Notes: generated by a model not told the origin, from the sequence alone. DNA of 64,000 nt from an uncultured Psychroserpens sp. (GCF_947501425.1 NZ_CANMVN010000001.1:434001-498000), one strand, 5' to 3'. Positions 53,668 to 63,603 are shown, numbered from the stretch's first letter. A program made the numbers and translations.

Positions 53668-56307
53668 ATGGAAATACGCAGTATAAATGCAATGCGAGGG
53701 CCTAACTACTGGTCTGTTAGACGACACAAATTAATTGTAATGGTTTTGGATCTTCAGGAGATGGAAGAACGACCATCAAACAAAGTAGATGGGTTTTATG
53801 ATCGCCTCAAAACTATGTTTCCTGGAATGTATGAACATCGCTGTTCTGTAGGTGAGCCTGGCGGATTTTTTCAACGTGTTGATGAAGGTACATGGATGGG
53901 ACATATCATTGAACATATTGCTTTAGAGATACAAACACTCGCTGGAATGGATGTAGGTTTTGGAAGAACCAGAGGTTATGGAGAAGAAGGGGTTTACAAT
54001 GTGGTTTTTGCTTACATGGAGGAATCTGTTGGACGCTATGCTGCAAAAGCCTCAGTGAGAATATGTGAAGCCTTAATTAGCGGTGAAGATTATGATTTGT
54101 CTGATGATATTCAGGAAATGCGGGAACTTCGTGAAGCTGACCGTTTAGGTCCAAGTACTGGATCTATTGTTGCTGAAGCTGAAGCACGAGGAATTCCTTG
54201 GATTAGATTAAATAAATACTCGCTGTGTCAATTGGGTTATGGTGCAAATCAAAAACGAATTCAAGCTACGGTTACAAGTGAAACGAGTAGTATAGGTGTT
54301 GAATTGGCTTGTGATAAAGAAGATACCAAATACCTATTAGAACAAGCTGAAGTAGAAGTTCCTAAAGGGGATATTATTCGTCGGGAACGCAGCTTGGAAG
54401 AGGCCTGTCGCTATGTTGGCTATCCGTTGGTGATAAAACCAATTGATGGTAATCATGGTCGCGGCATCACTGTAGATATACAAAATTACGATGATGCGCT
54501 TGTGGCTTTCAAACATGCTAAAGACAGTTCTCGCAGTGGTGCTATTATCGTAGAAAAATTTATCACTGGCGATGATTACAGATTATTGGTCATCAATAAT
54601 AAATTGGTCGCTGCTGCTATCAGAACACCTGCTCATGTTATTGGTGATGGTACATCAACAGTACAAGAATTGATTGATGAGGTCAATAAGGATCCGAGAC
54701 GTGGTTATGGTCATGAAAAAGTACTGACTCAAATCACCACTAATGAACTTACAAAAACGATCATAAAAGATGCAGGCTATACGTTAGATTCAGTACTTCC
54801 TGATGGAGAACGACTCGTTTTAAAAGATACAGCTAATCTAAGTACTGGAGGAACTGCTGAGGATGTTACAGATATTGTCCATCCTGCAAATGTATCCATG
54901 GCTGAACGAATTTCAAAGATCATCGATCTAGATATCTGCGGAATAGATATTATGACCACTGATATTACCAAACCTCTATCAGAAACAGGAGGTGCAGTTT
55001 TAGAGGTTAATGCTGGTCCTGGTTTTAGAATGCACTTGGCACCAACTACAGGATTACCCCGAAATGTTGCAGCACCAGTAATAGATAAATTATTTCCACA
55101 AAAAGGTGACACAGGACGAATTCCTATTGTTGCCATTACTGGAACGAACGGAAAAACAACAACGTCAAGACTCGTATCACACATTGCAAAAATGAAAGGT
55201 TATCGTGTAGGTTATACGACTAGTGATGGTGTGTATATTCAGAATAGATTATTGATGACAGGCGATTGTACTGGTCCTTCCAGTGCAGAATTTGTACTTA
55301 AAGATCCAACGGTCAACTTTGCAGTTTTAGAATGTGCCAGAGGAGGTTTACTTCGAGCAGGTTTAGGATTTAAAAAGTGTGATGTGGCTATTGTTACTAA
55401 TGTTGCAGCAGATCATTTAGGTCTAAAAGGCATTCATACGGTTGAACAATTAGCTAAAGTGAAAGGTGTTGTTCCTGAAACGGTACTACCAGATGGATAC
55501 GCCATCTTAAATGCAGATGATGATCTTGTGTATGATATGCGTAGAAGTGTAGACTGTAATGTTGCCCTATTTTCTATGGATGAAAATAACCCAAGGGTTA
55601 AAGCGCTCCAGCGACTTCATGGAATTACTGCTGTTTACGAAAATGGTTATGTCACTATTTGCAGAGGGGAATGGAAAATGAGAATCATGAGAGCTGAGGA
55701 GATTCCATTAACTTACGGTGGAAAAGCAAAATTCATGATTCAAAATGTACTGGCAGCTGTATTAGCAACCCATGTTCAAGGCATTAGTATTGAAGATATG
55801 AAAGCTGGTTTAGAAACCTTTATTCCATCTGCATCACAAACACCTGGACGATTGAACTTATTTGAATTTAATGACTTCAATATCCTATTGGATTATGCGC
55901 ATAATCCAGCTGGAATGCGTGCTTTACAGAAATTTACAGATGAGTTAGAAGCGACAGTTAAAGTTGGAATTATTGCAGGAATAGGTGATAGACGAGTAGA
56001 GGATAACAACGAAATGGGAGCTATTGCTGCAGAGATGTTTGATGAGATTATCATTCGTCAGGATAAACGTCTGAGAGGAAAAACTGAAGAAGAATTGATA
56101 AAGATGTTAGATGATGGTATTAAGATGAAAGACCCTAACAAGAAAACAACAATTATTCCTTCGGAAAAAGAAGCCATCACTTACGCTGTGAAAAATGCTG
56201 TAAAAGGATCTCTGATTATATTGTGTAGTGATGTGATACCAGATGCACTTGATCTTGTAAAGCAATTTAAAGAACAGGAAGCTAGAGGTGAATTAAGTTT
56301 ATCGTAG
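53668..56307 (+). CDS. cphA: Cyanophycin synthetase
   Basis: 879 aa, full length. N-terminal domain (1-160), ATP-grasp domain (about 220-480; YPLVIKPIDGNHGRGITVD, AIIVEKFITGDDYRLLVINNKLVAA) that adds Asp, and Mur-ligase domain (about 485-879; P-loop ITGTNGKTTTSRL near residue 490, LDYAHNPAGM) that adds Arg. Together they build multi-L-arginyl-poly-L-aspartate granules. It faces cphB head to head, giving a storage and mobilisation pair. Confidence 0.96.
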   Translation: MEIRSINAMRGPNYWSVRRHKLIVMVLDLQEMEERPSNKVDGFYDRLKTMFPGMYEHRCSVGEPGGFFQRVDEGTWMGHIIEHIALEIQTLAGMDVGFGRTRGYGEEGVYNVVFAYMEESVGRYAAKASVRICEALISGEDYDLSDDIQEMRELREADRLGPSTGSIVAEAEARGIPWIRLNKYSLCQLGYGANQKRIQATVTSETSSIGVELACDKEDTKYLLEQAEVEVPKGDIIRRERSLEEACRYVGYPLVIKPIDGNHGRGITVDIQNYDDALVAFKHAKDSSRSGAIIVEKFITGDDYRLLVINNKLVAAAIRTPAHVIGDGTSTVQELIDEVNKDPRRGYGHEKVLTQITTNELTKTIIKDAGYTLDSVLPDGERLVLKDTANLSTGGTAEDVTDIVHPANVSMAERISKIIDLDICGIDIMTTDITKPLSETGGAVLEVNAGPGFRMHLAPTTGLPRNVAAPVIDKLFPQKGDTGRIPIVAITGTNGKTTTSRLVSHIAKMKGYRVGYTTSDGVYIQNRLLMTGDCTGPSSAEFVLKDPTVNFAVLECARGGLLRAGLGFKKCDVAIVTNVAADHLGLKGIHTVEQLAKVKGVVPETVLPDGYAILNADDDLVYDMRRSVDCNVALFSMDENNPRVKALQRLHGITAVYENGYVTICRGEWKMRIMRAEEIPLTYGGKAKFMIQNVLAAVLATHVQGISIEDMKAGLETFIPSASQTPGRLNLFEFNDFNILLDYAHNPAGMRALQKFTDELEATVKVGIIAGIGDRRVEDNNEMGAIAAEMFDEIIIRQDKRLRGKTEEELIKMLDDGIKMKDPNKKTTIIPSEKEAITYAVKNAVKGSLIILCSDVIPDALDLVKQFKEQEARGELSLS

Positions 56308-56322
56308 TTTGATTGAGATATA

Positions 56323-56352
56323 AAAAATCCGAAACGTTAGTTTCGGATTTTT
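56323..56352 (+). terminator. Intrinsic terminator after cphA
   Basis: AAAAATCCGAAAC and GTTTCGGATTTTT form a perfect 13-bp stem with a four-base loop, 16 bases past the cphA stop; it may also serve the small minus-strand gene. Confidence 0.88.
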
Positions 56353-56368
56353 ATTTATGTGTTGTCGA

Positions 56369-56641
56369 TTAACAAAGTTTAATCGTTTTTACTTTAATCT
56401 GTAAACTTTTTCTGTAAGCTTTAATGCTAATGATCTCAGAACTTTTCTTTCTGTTGATCTTTAATAATTGAGCTTTTGCTGCAGAATTAGAAGTAGTTTC
56501 CTTTTTAATGTTTTGAGTTTCTGTTGTCTTTTCGATTACAGTTTCAACAGTATCATTATTTTTGATATCCACATTGGTGTCCTGACCTACTGATAGTAGA
56601 GGTAACATTGTAAAGGCTAATATTGTTAATACTTTTTTCAT
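56369..56641 (-). CDS. 90-aa small exported protein
   Basis: Start ATG at 56641 with a signal peptide (MKKVLTILAFTMLPLLSVGQ), then a Thr/Asn/Glu-rich middle and a basic end (INRKKSSEIISIKAYRKSLQIKVKTIKLC) with a C-terminal Cys. The upstream extension of the frame to 56686 has no homology-like look and would precede the signal peptide. Function unknown. The leader has AAATCCCTC eight bases before the ATG, like the leader of the response regulator. Confidence 0.65.
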   Translation of the reverse strand: MKKVLTILAFTMLPLLSVGQDTNVDIKNNDTVETVIEKTTETQNIKKETTSNSAAKAQLLKINRKKSSEIISIKAYRKSLQIKVKTIKLC

Positions 56642-56813
56642 AATCGTCGAGGGATTTTGTTTTAAACTCAGTTCAAAGAAACACAACTTATAAAGTGATT
56701 ATGAATATATTAGACAAAACGGATGATTATTAGATAAGATGAAGTTGTTCGTAAAAAACATCGATGAAATGCACAAAATCGGCTCGCAGCCCAATAAAAA
56801 CGTTAAGGATTAA

Positions 56814-58226
56814 ATGATAAATTATTCAGATAACAGGTATTCGAAATTGTTTGATAAGCAAAAAGCGAATCAATTTCACATTGGAAATACAACTTATAAA
56901 GCACGTCTTAAAAAATTGAAAGCGCTAAAGTTAGCTTTAGAGAAAACTTACAAGAATAAATTGAGAGAGGCGCTTTATAAAGACTTTAAGAAGCCTAAAT
57001 TAGAAGTCGACCTCACTGAGATTTATCCTGTTATTGACGAGATCAACTTTGTGTCAAAGCATTTAAGGTCTTGGTTAAAGAAGCAAAGGGTCGACACACC
57101 AATAGCTTTGATAGGAAGTTCATCTTGGATAAAAAACGAAGCTAAAGGCGTGTGTTTGATTATTTCGCCATGGAATTTTCCGGTCAATCTCACATTTGGT
57201 CCAATGGTGTCTGCAATTGCTGCTGGAAATACAGTGATTTTAAAACCTAGCGAAATGACACCTCACACGTCTAAAGTGATGAAAGATATTGTCAATGATC
57301 TCTTTGATGATAATGAAGTTTCGCTTGTAGAAGGCGAAGTTGAGGTTGCACAAGAGCTCTTAAAGCTTCCTTTTAACCATATCTTTTTTACAGGATCTCC
57401 ACAAGTGGGAAAAATAGTGATGAAAGCAGCGTCAGAGCATTTGACTTCAGTAACTTTGGAGTTAGGCGGAAAGTCGCCAGTCATTATCGATGACACATCT
57501 AATTTGGATAAAGCGGTAAAGAAGGTGGTCTTCGGAAAGTTTTTAAATGCAGGCCAAACCTGTATTGCTCCAGATTATGTATTTGTTAACGAAAAGATCA
57601 AATCTGAGTTTACCTCTGCTTTCAAAAAGTATATTACTGAATTCTATTCTGAAGACCCCAAAACTTCAGATTCATTTTCAAGGGTTGTAAATCAGAAACA
57701 TTTCAAGCGTTTAAAAACCTATTTGGAAGATGCTGCTGAAAGGAATTCGAATATTGTGCTGGGAGGAGTAACTGACGATACCGACAACTTTATTTCGCCA
57801 ACTCTGGTGTTTGATATTTCCGAAGAAAGTGAACTCATGCAAAATGAAATTTTTGGACCAATACTTCCTGTAAAAACATATCAATCGACTGATGAGGTTA
57901 TCGATTATATCAATTCAAGAGAGAAACCCTTGGCACTTTACATATTCAGTAAGAATAAAAAACGCATCAATGAGATTTTAAATAACACAAGGGCTGGAAG
58001 TACTTGTATCAACCATAATCTGCTACAGTTTTTAAACCATAATTTACCTTTTGGAGGTTCTAATAATAGTGGGATAGGAAAATCTCATGGGTATTTTGGA
58101 TTTCTAGAATTTGCCAATCAGCGCTCTGTACTAAAGCAACATACCTTCGGTGCAGTAGATCTGTTAATGCCGCCTTACAATAACTTTAAGCAGAAGATTG
58201 TTAACGCGACGATTAAGTGGTTTTAG
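56814..58226 (+). CDS. Aldehyde dehydrogenase (NAD(P)-dependent)
   Basis: 470 aa. Catalytic Cys250 (NAGQTCIAPDYVFV) and general-base Glu216 (LELGGKSP) are both present; ISPWNFPVNLTFGPMVSAIAAGN and EIFGPILPV are also typical. It resembles the class 3 group acting on medium or long-chain aldehydes; the last ten residues carry a hydrophobic tail element. It overlaps the glycosylasparaginase gene tail to tail by 14 bases. Substrate not known. Confidence 0.93.
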   Translation: MINYSDNRYSKLFDKQKANQFHIGNTTYKARLKKLKALKLALEKTYKNKLREALYKDFKKPKLEVDLTEIYPVIDEINFVSKHLRSWLKKQRVDTPIALIGSSSWIKNEAKGVCLIISPWNFPVNLTFGPMVSAIAAGNTVILKPSEMTPHTSKVMKDIVNDLFDDNEVSLVEGEVEVAQELLKLPFNHIFFTGSPQVGKIVMKAASEHLTSVTLELGGKSPVIIDDTSNLDKAVKKVVFGKFLNAGQTCIAPDYVFVNEKIKSEFTSAFKKYITEFYSEDPKTSDSFSRVVNQKHFKRLKTYLEDAAERNSNIVLGGVTDDTDNFISPTLVFDISEESELMQNEIFGPILPVKTYQSTDEVIDYINSREKPLALYIFSKNKKRINEILNNTRAGSTCINHNLLQFLNHNLPFGGSNNSGIGKSHGYFGFLEFANQRSVLKQHTFGAVDLLMPPYNNFKQKIVNATIKWF

Positions 58227-59235
58227 TCTTATTGAAATAATCCGACTGGATTTGCTCATTAACTCCATTCTGGAATTTAGTCATACTAAACCATTGATGA
58301 ATGGAATAACTACCCGTTTCTCCTTTTTTATTCACAGCAATATAACCAACCTGAAAATCTTTATAGTTGCTATTGGGTTTGTTGACAATTCTACTTATTG
58401 CTTCTTCACAAGCGTCTTGAGGTGACTTTCCTTGACGCATCAATTCTACAACTAAAAAACTACCAACAGTTTTGACGACTTCTTCTCCCAAGCCAGTTGC
58501 AACACAAGCGCCTATTTCATTATCTACAAAAAGACCAGAGCCAATAATAGGAGAATCACCTACACGTCCACCCATTTTATAAGCCAGTCCACTTGTGGTA
58601 CACGCACCTGAGATATCACCATTTTTATCTATGGCCAGCATGCCAATGGTATCATGGTTTTCGATATTGATAATAGGTTTATATTTTGCTTCGATTTTCC
58701 ATTTTTCCCAGGCCTCTTTTGAAGCTTCAGTAAGCAAATCTTCTGGTTTAAAACCTTTGGATACAGCAAATTGTTTAGCACCTTCACCAGCAAGCATAAC
58801 GTGTGGCGTGTCTTCCATCACTTTACGCGCTACAGAAACAGCATGTGTAATATTCTGAAGATATACCACAGAACCACAATTTCCATGCTTATCCATTATA
58901 CAAGCATCTAAAGTAACATTACCATCACGATCTGGTAATCCGCCTTTACCAACAGATTGCCCTTTTTCATTAGCCTCTTCTACCATGCAACCTTGTTCTA
59001 CAGCATCTAGAGCATTACCTCCAGCTTGTAAAATCTCCATGGCTTTTGCTGTAGCATCTTTAACATGCCAAGTGGCAATAACCAAAGGTAGTGTTGCCTT
59101 TTTATCATCACTTGATGCTATTGTGGTGGATGAAGTTTTCTCTGACGTGTTCTCTGCACAGCCCACAAGGGTGCTTCCTACAGCTAAACCAACACCAGTT
59201 AAAGAAGCGTTTTTAATAAAGTGTCTTCGTTTCAT
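58213..59235 (-). CDS. N4-(beta-N-acetylglucosaminyl)-L-asparaginase
   Basis: 340 aa Ntn-hydrolase that cuts the GlcNAc-Asn bond of N-glycans. The nucleophile is Thr196 (ENHDTIGMLAID), where the precursor self-cleaves. The leader MKRRHFIKNASLTGVGLAVGSTLVGCAENT has twin Arg and a lipobox (LVGC), suggesting Tat export and lipidation. GRVGDSPIIGSGLFVDNEIGACVATGLGEE is characteristic. The start overlaps the stop of the MFS gene in ATGA fashion, so both are in one operon with the GH92 gene. Confidence 0.92.
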   Translation of the reverse strand: MKRRHFIKNASLTGVGLAVGSTLVGCAENTSEKTSSTTIASSDDKKATLPLVIATWHVKDATAKAMEILQAGGNALDAVEQGCMVEEANEKGQSVGKGGLPDRDGNVTLDACIMDKHGNCGSVVYLQNITHAVSVARKVMEDTPHVMLAGEGAKQFAVSKGFKPEDLLTEASKEAWEKWKIEAKYKPIINIENHDTIGMLAIDKNGDISGACTTSGLAYKMGGRVGDSPIIGSGLFVDNEIGACVATGLGEEVVKTVGSFLVVELMRQGKSPQDACEEAISRIVNKPNSNYKDFQVGYIAVNKKGETGSYSIHQWFSMTKFQNGVNEQIQSDYFNKTKTT

Positions 59236-60539
59236 GAGATAATTTTTTTAGAGTTGTTATAACCATACCATAATATATAGGCATAGCAAATTATGATAAA
59301 AAACAGTGCTGATTTAAAACCTATTTGGTCAGTAAAATAACCATAAAGAGGAGGGATTAGCGCACCACCAACAATAGCAGTACATAATAATCCAGAGCCT
59401 TTAGGTTTAAGATCACCTATGCCATCTATTGCTAGAGTAAAAATAGTTGGGAACATGATGGAGTTAAACAAACCAACCGCAAGAATACTCCACATACTCA
59501 CTAATCCTGAGGTACTAATTGAAATCACAATTAAGGCAATAGCTATAGTTGCAAAAACACCTAAGACTTTCCCTGGCTTCATGATTTTAGTGAGATAAGA
59601 ACCAACAAAACGGCCAATCATAGCACCAGACCAATAAAAAGTTACAAATACACCTACTATAGCTTTATTATCGTTATCTGTAAGTCCGGAGTTAAGAATC
59701 CCTTCGGCAATAGTAGTCATAATCCCATTTTCTTTAATGACTTCCACGAGATTCATGTCTAAAAAGTAGTTGACTAAGTAACTACCTATAGCTACTTCGG
59801 CACCAACATAAAAGAAAATGCCAAGGACTCCTAGCATTAGATTTTTTTGTTTAAAGGCTTCTGAATATGAGCCTTCTGATGTTTCACTTATTAATTTAGG
59901 AAGTTTTGCAAATAAGAAGACACCAGCAATAAACATGATAAATAAAGCCAATCCAATGAACGGTTTTTGTACTGCGGAAGCTTCGCTAGCTAAATAAGAT
60001 GCTTTGGCTGTTTCGGATAGTGCTGCAATTTCATCAGTGGTTTTTATTTTATCACTAAGAATGAATAAAGCGCCTACAGCAGGTGCAATTGCAGTTCCTA
60101 GAGAGTTAAAAGCTTGAGAGAGGTTTAATCGGCTTGAGGCTCCATCTTCTGAACCTAAAACTGCTACATAAGGGTTGGCAGCCACCTGTAAAATGGTCAT
60201 GCCTCCTGCTAAAATAAAATAGGCCAACATAAACACCCCAAAAACTCTATAGGATGCAGCTGGATAAAACAATAAGCAACCTAAAGCCATGGTAAATAGA
60301 CCTAATATGATACCGCGTTTGTATCCTATTTTAGACAGAATATAGCTTGCTGGTATAGATAGTAAAAAGTAAGCGCCAAAAAACGCAAACTGAACCATTC
60401 CAGCCTGAAAATAAGAGAGTGTAAACAATTCACGTAAACGCGGAATTAAAGAGTCTACCAAAACGGTAATAAATCCCCAAAGAAAGAATAAAGTTGTGAG
60501 TAGAATAAAGGAGGAGCGATAAGATTTTTGTTGCGTCAT
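59232..60539 (-). CDS. Sugar MFS transporter (FucP/GluP-like)
   Basis: 435 aa with twelve spans. The start SFILLTTLFFLWGFITVLVDSLIPRLRELFTLSYFQAGMVQFAFFGAYF (read in parts) is typical of the FHS sugar/H+ symporters that include FucP, with QVAANPYVAVLG in the middle. It lies between the GH92 mannosidase and the glycosylasparaginase, so it probably imports mannose or another sugar freed from N-glycans. The exact sugar is an inference. Confidence 0.92.
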   Translation of the reverse strand: MTQQKSYRSSFILLTTLFFLWGFITVLVDSLIPRLRELFTLSYFQAGMVQFAFFGAYFLLSIPASYILSKIGYKRGIILGLFTMALGCLLFYPAASYRVFGVFMLAYFILAGGMTILQVAANPYVAVLGSEDGASSRLNLSQAFNSLGTAIAPAVGALFILSDKIKTTDEIAALSETAKASYLASEASAVQKPFIGLALFIMFIAGVFLFAKLPKLISETSEGSYSEAFKQKNLMLGVLGIFFYVGAEVAIGSYLVNYFLDMNLVEVIKENGIMTTIAEGILNSGLTDNDNKAIVGVFVTFYWSGAMIGRFVGSYLTKIMKPGKVLGVFATIAIALIVISISTSGLVSMWSILAVGLFNSIMFPTIFTLAIDGIGDLKPKGSGLLCTAIVGGALIPPLYGYFTDQIGFKSALFFIIICYAYILWYGYNNSKKIIS

Positions 60540-60554
60540 AAGTTTAGTTAGTAT

Positions 60555-63506
60555 TTATTTAATCGAAATTTCATCCACAAAGATCCAGCTTCTTCCATCA
60601 TGTGCATGGCCTAAATGCCATTCAGGTAACTCTCCCATTTTTTTGGCGATGATTTTAATATATCTAATTTTATGATTAGATGGAATATTGAATGCTATCG
60701 TTTTAATTTTGGAATTTTCAGAAGGAATAGTGTTCTCCATTGTGACGTTTTCAATAGTCTTAAAATCTTTACCGTTTACAGAGTACAAGCACTCTACACT
60801 ATTTGGCAAGAAAATCCAACTTCTTTGATCTTCTAGAAAGTTAATCTTGACTTGCGAGAATGGTTTTATGTTTCCAAGGTCAACTGTTGCAATGACATCT
60901 TCGTTCCAATAGCCTTGCCAGGTGCCTGTTCTGAAATCCTGAGTGCCAAAAATACCATCTATGAGTGCATCATTTCCGCCAGCATTGTATTGATTGGCAT
61001 ATTCTGTATCGAGTTTAATAGAAAGATTAGGATCGATTTTATAAAAGATAGTTTCTACAGTAGCACTTTTGCGACCATTTTTTTCAGCATAAACAGATAA
61101 CGCAATGGCCTTATCTATGTTAAAAGGTTGATCATATTTTTTAAAACCGCCTTTGTAGCCAAGTCTGTAGTAAATCTCAGCATCATTATCAACATTGGCT
61201 AATACCACTTCAGTTTCTGATTTAAATGCGACATCACCTTTGGCTATAAAAGGCACAGGAACAATCACATGTTCATTAATCTCAGTTTTAGGTTCTTGTC
61301 CTTCACGACTACCCCAAACCGCAGGATTATCAGTCATCGTAAATTCCAGAGATCCGCCTCTCATGATGTCTTCATGAGTAATATAGGTCTTATCTAGTGA
61401 TATTCCGTTAAGGTAGGCAGATTTAATATAGATGTTTTTATCACTTAAATTATGAGCTATAATAGTAAATTGATTTCCGTTTTCCAGATGTATTGTAGCT
61501 TTATCAAATAAAGGTGTACCAATTATATATTGATTTGAAGCAGGTGTTACAGGGTAGAATCCCATAGATGAAAAGACATACCACGCACTCATTTGACCAC
61601 AATCTTCATTGCCAGAAATACCATCTGGTGCATTAGTATACAATTCAGTGAGTATCTGGTGTACTTTTTCCTGTGTTTTATGTGGCGCATTGACAAAGTT
61701 GTAGAGGTAAGCCATGTGATGACTTGGCTCATTTCCGTGTGCATATTGTCCTATAAGTCCTGTGATATCCGCTTGATTTCGTCCAGAAGTTTCAGCATTG
61801 GCAGTAAATAATTCATCTAATTGTGCTTCGAGTTTATCTTTTCCGCCAAGAAGCGACATAAAACCAGAGATGTCCTGAGGGACATAAAAGCTATATTGCC
61901 ATGAGTTAGCTTCGGTGTAATTAAAATTGACTTCGTAAGGATCAAAAGGCGCAAACCATGTATTTCTAAAGCGACCTCGCATGAACTTGGTTTCAGGATC
62001 GTAGATGTTTTTATAGTATTGCGCTCTTTCCGAATACAATTTAAAATCATCCTCCTTTCCCATAGCTTTCGCCATTTGTGCAATGGTCCAATCGTCATAT
62101 GCATACTCTAAAGTTTTAGATACTGACTCACTTTCTTCTTCCACTGGGATAAAGCCAAATTGTTTATAGGATTTAAGTCCTAATTTATCTCTTGTAGCTG
62201 AATGCTTCATGGCCTCAAAAGCTTTTTCAACATCGTAGTCTTTAATGCCTTTCATATAAGCGTCAGATATTACAGGAACAGCGTGATAACCAATCATACA
62301 TCCTGTATAACAAGCGGAAAGATCCCAAATTGGCATAATGCCACCTTCAGCATATTTGGCTAGAAACGTATTGATAAAGTCGTTAGTTCTGTCTTGTTCA
62401 ATTATGGTGTAAAGCGGATGTGCAGCCCGATAGGTGTCCCAAAGTGAAAAGACCGTGTAATAGTCAAAATCTTTGGTCTGATGAACCTCCAAGTCCATAC
62501 CACGATAGCGACCATCAACATCCTGATAAAGATTAGGAGCAATCATGCTATGATATAATGAAGTGTAGAAGTTTGTTTTGTAATCTTCATTTGATGATTC
62601 TATGACTATTTTTTCGAGTTGCGTTTCCCAAAGGTTTTGGGCTTTCGATTTTATATCTTCAAATGAACTGTTACCAATCTCCTGATGTAAGTTGTTTTTA
62701 GCACCTTCATTATCAACTGCTGAAATTCCAACTCTAATATAAATCGGCTCATTGTTTGGGTTATCAAATTCTACAGCCGCTTTTTTGCTTTGGTATTTGT
62801 AGTTTTTAGAGATTGCAGTACCCTTTTCCTCGTAAGTCATATTTTTAATGGGCTTTGAAAACTCAATATGATAAAATAAGCGTTGATCGGTAGCCCATGC
62901 TTTAGAATGTCTAAAACCTGAAATGGTAGAGTCGTTAATTTTTTGGATTTTGTAATCTAAAACTTCATCACGATGCTCCAGATCTAAAATTACGTATTGA
63001 TTTTTAGCCGAAGGAAATTGATATTTATGAATACCACTTCTATTAGACACTGTAAGTTCTACATCAATATTGGTTGAGTCTAGATGTACTTTGTAGTAAC
63101 CAGGTTCTGCTGTTTCGTTATTGTGAGAGAAATGATCTCGATAGCCTTTACTGTTATCACTACCGTTGTTAAAATAAACGCCATTAGTTGGCATGAGTAG
63201 TATGTCTCCATAATCGCTTACGCCAGTTCCACTAAGGTGTGTATGAGAAAAGCCATAAATGTATTCATCACTGTAATGATAACCAGAGCAACCATCCCAA
63301 CCGTCTAGTCTTGTGTCTGGACTTAGTTGCATCATTCCAAATGGCATAGTTGCCCCAGGATAGGTATGTCCATGTCCACCAGTACCAATAAACGGATTTA
63401 CATGTGTAATAAGAGGCTTATCTTTTTTAGCAATTTCTATTGATGGGTCGGGTTTGCAGCTAGTTAGAATTAGAGCTATCAAAACAATAGAACATAGATA
63501 TTTCAT
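60555..63506 (-). CDS. GH92-family alpha-mannosidase, lipoprotein
   Basis: 983 aa from the ATG at 63506; the leader MKYLCSIVLIALILTSCKPDPS has a lipobox (LTSC). The body follows the GH92 pattern: VNPFIGTGGHGHTYPGATMPFGM near the N-terminus, SPDTRLDGWDGCSGYHYSD, and GISGNEDCGQMSAWYVFSSMGFYPV with conserved acids. The final about 150 residues look like a discoidin-type (F5/8) carbohydrate-binding domain (DFRTGTWQGYWNEDVIATVDLG). GH92 enzymes are calcium-dependent exo-alpha-mannosidases, mostly on alpha-1,2 links of high-mannose N-glycans. The frame extends upstream only through a TTG. Confidence 0.95.
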   Translation of the reverse strand: MKYLCSIVLIALILTSCKPDPSIEIAKKDKPLITHVNPFIGTGGHGHTYPGATMPFGMMQLSPDTRLDGWDGCSGYHYSDEYIYGFSHTHLSGTGVSDYGDILLMPTNGVYFNNGSDNSKGYRDHFSHNNETAEPGYYKVHLDSTNIDVELTVSNRSGIHKYQFPSAKNQYVILDLEHRDEVLDYKIQKINDSTISGFRHSKAWATDQRLFYHIEFSKPIKNMTYEEKGTAISKNYKYQSKKAAVEFDNPNNEPIYIRVGISAVDNEGAKNNLHQEIGNSSFEDIKSKAQNLWETQLEKIVIESSNEDYKTNFYTSLYHSMIAPNLYQDVDGRYRGMDLEVHQTKDFDYYTVFSLWDTYRAAHPLYTIIEQDRTNDFINTFLAKYAEGGIMPIWDLSACYTGCMIGYHAVPVISDAYMKGIKDYDVEKAFEAMKHSATRDKLGLKSYKQFGFIPVEEESESVSKTLEYAYDDWTIAQMAKAMGKEDDFKLYSERAQYYKNIYDPETKFMRGRFRNTWFAPFDPYEVNFNYTEANSWQYSFYVPQDISGFMSLLGGKDKLEAQLDELFTANAETSGRNQADITGLIGQYAHGNEPSHHMAYLYNFVNAPHKTQEKVHQILTELYTNAPDGISGNEDCGQMSAWYVFSSMGFYPVTPASNQYIIGTPLFDKATIHLENGNQFTIIAHNLSDKNIYIKSAYLNGISLDKTYITHEDIMRGGSLEFTMTDNPAVWGSREGQEPKTEINEHVIVPVPFIAKGDVAFKSETEVVLANVDNDAEIYYRLGYKGGFKKYDQPFNIDKAIALSVYAEKNGRKSATVETIFYKIDPNLSIKLDTEYANQYNAGGNDALIDGIFGTQDFRTGTWQGYWNEDVIATVDLGNIKPFSQVKINFLEDQRSWIFLPNSVECLYSVNGKDFKTIENVTMENTIPSENSKIKTIAFNIPSNHKIRYIKIIAKKMGELPEWHLGHAHDGRSWIFVDEISIK

Positions 63507-63595
63507 AGAGGATGTCTTTATTCGATCCAAAAGATACTAAATCTTAACGTATCGTTAAATATATTTCAACGAGTTACTTCCTTTTCAAAATGCCG

Positions 63596-63603
63596 TATCT
63601 TTG
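63596..63603 (+). promoter_or_regulatory. -7 box of the last gene
   Basis: TATCTTTG fits TAnnTTTG and lies 14 bases before the ATG at 63618; initiation is expected near 63609. Confidence 0.5.

Noticed and set aside
54777-55184. 135-aa minus-strand frame within cphA
   Set aside because: Antisense shadow over a conserved coding region.
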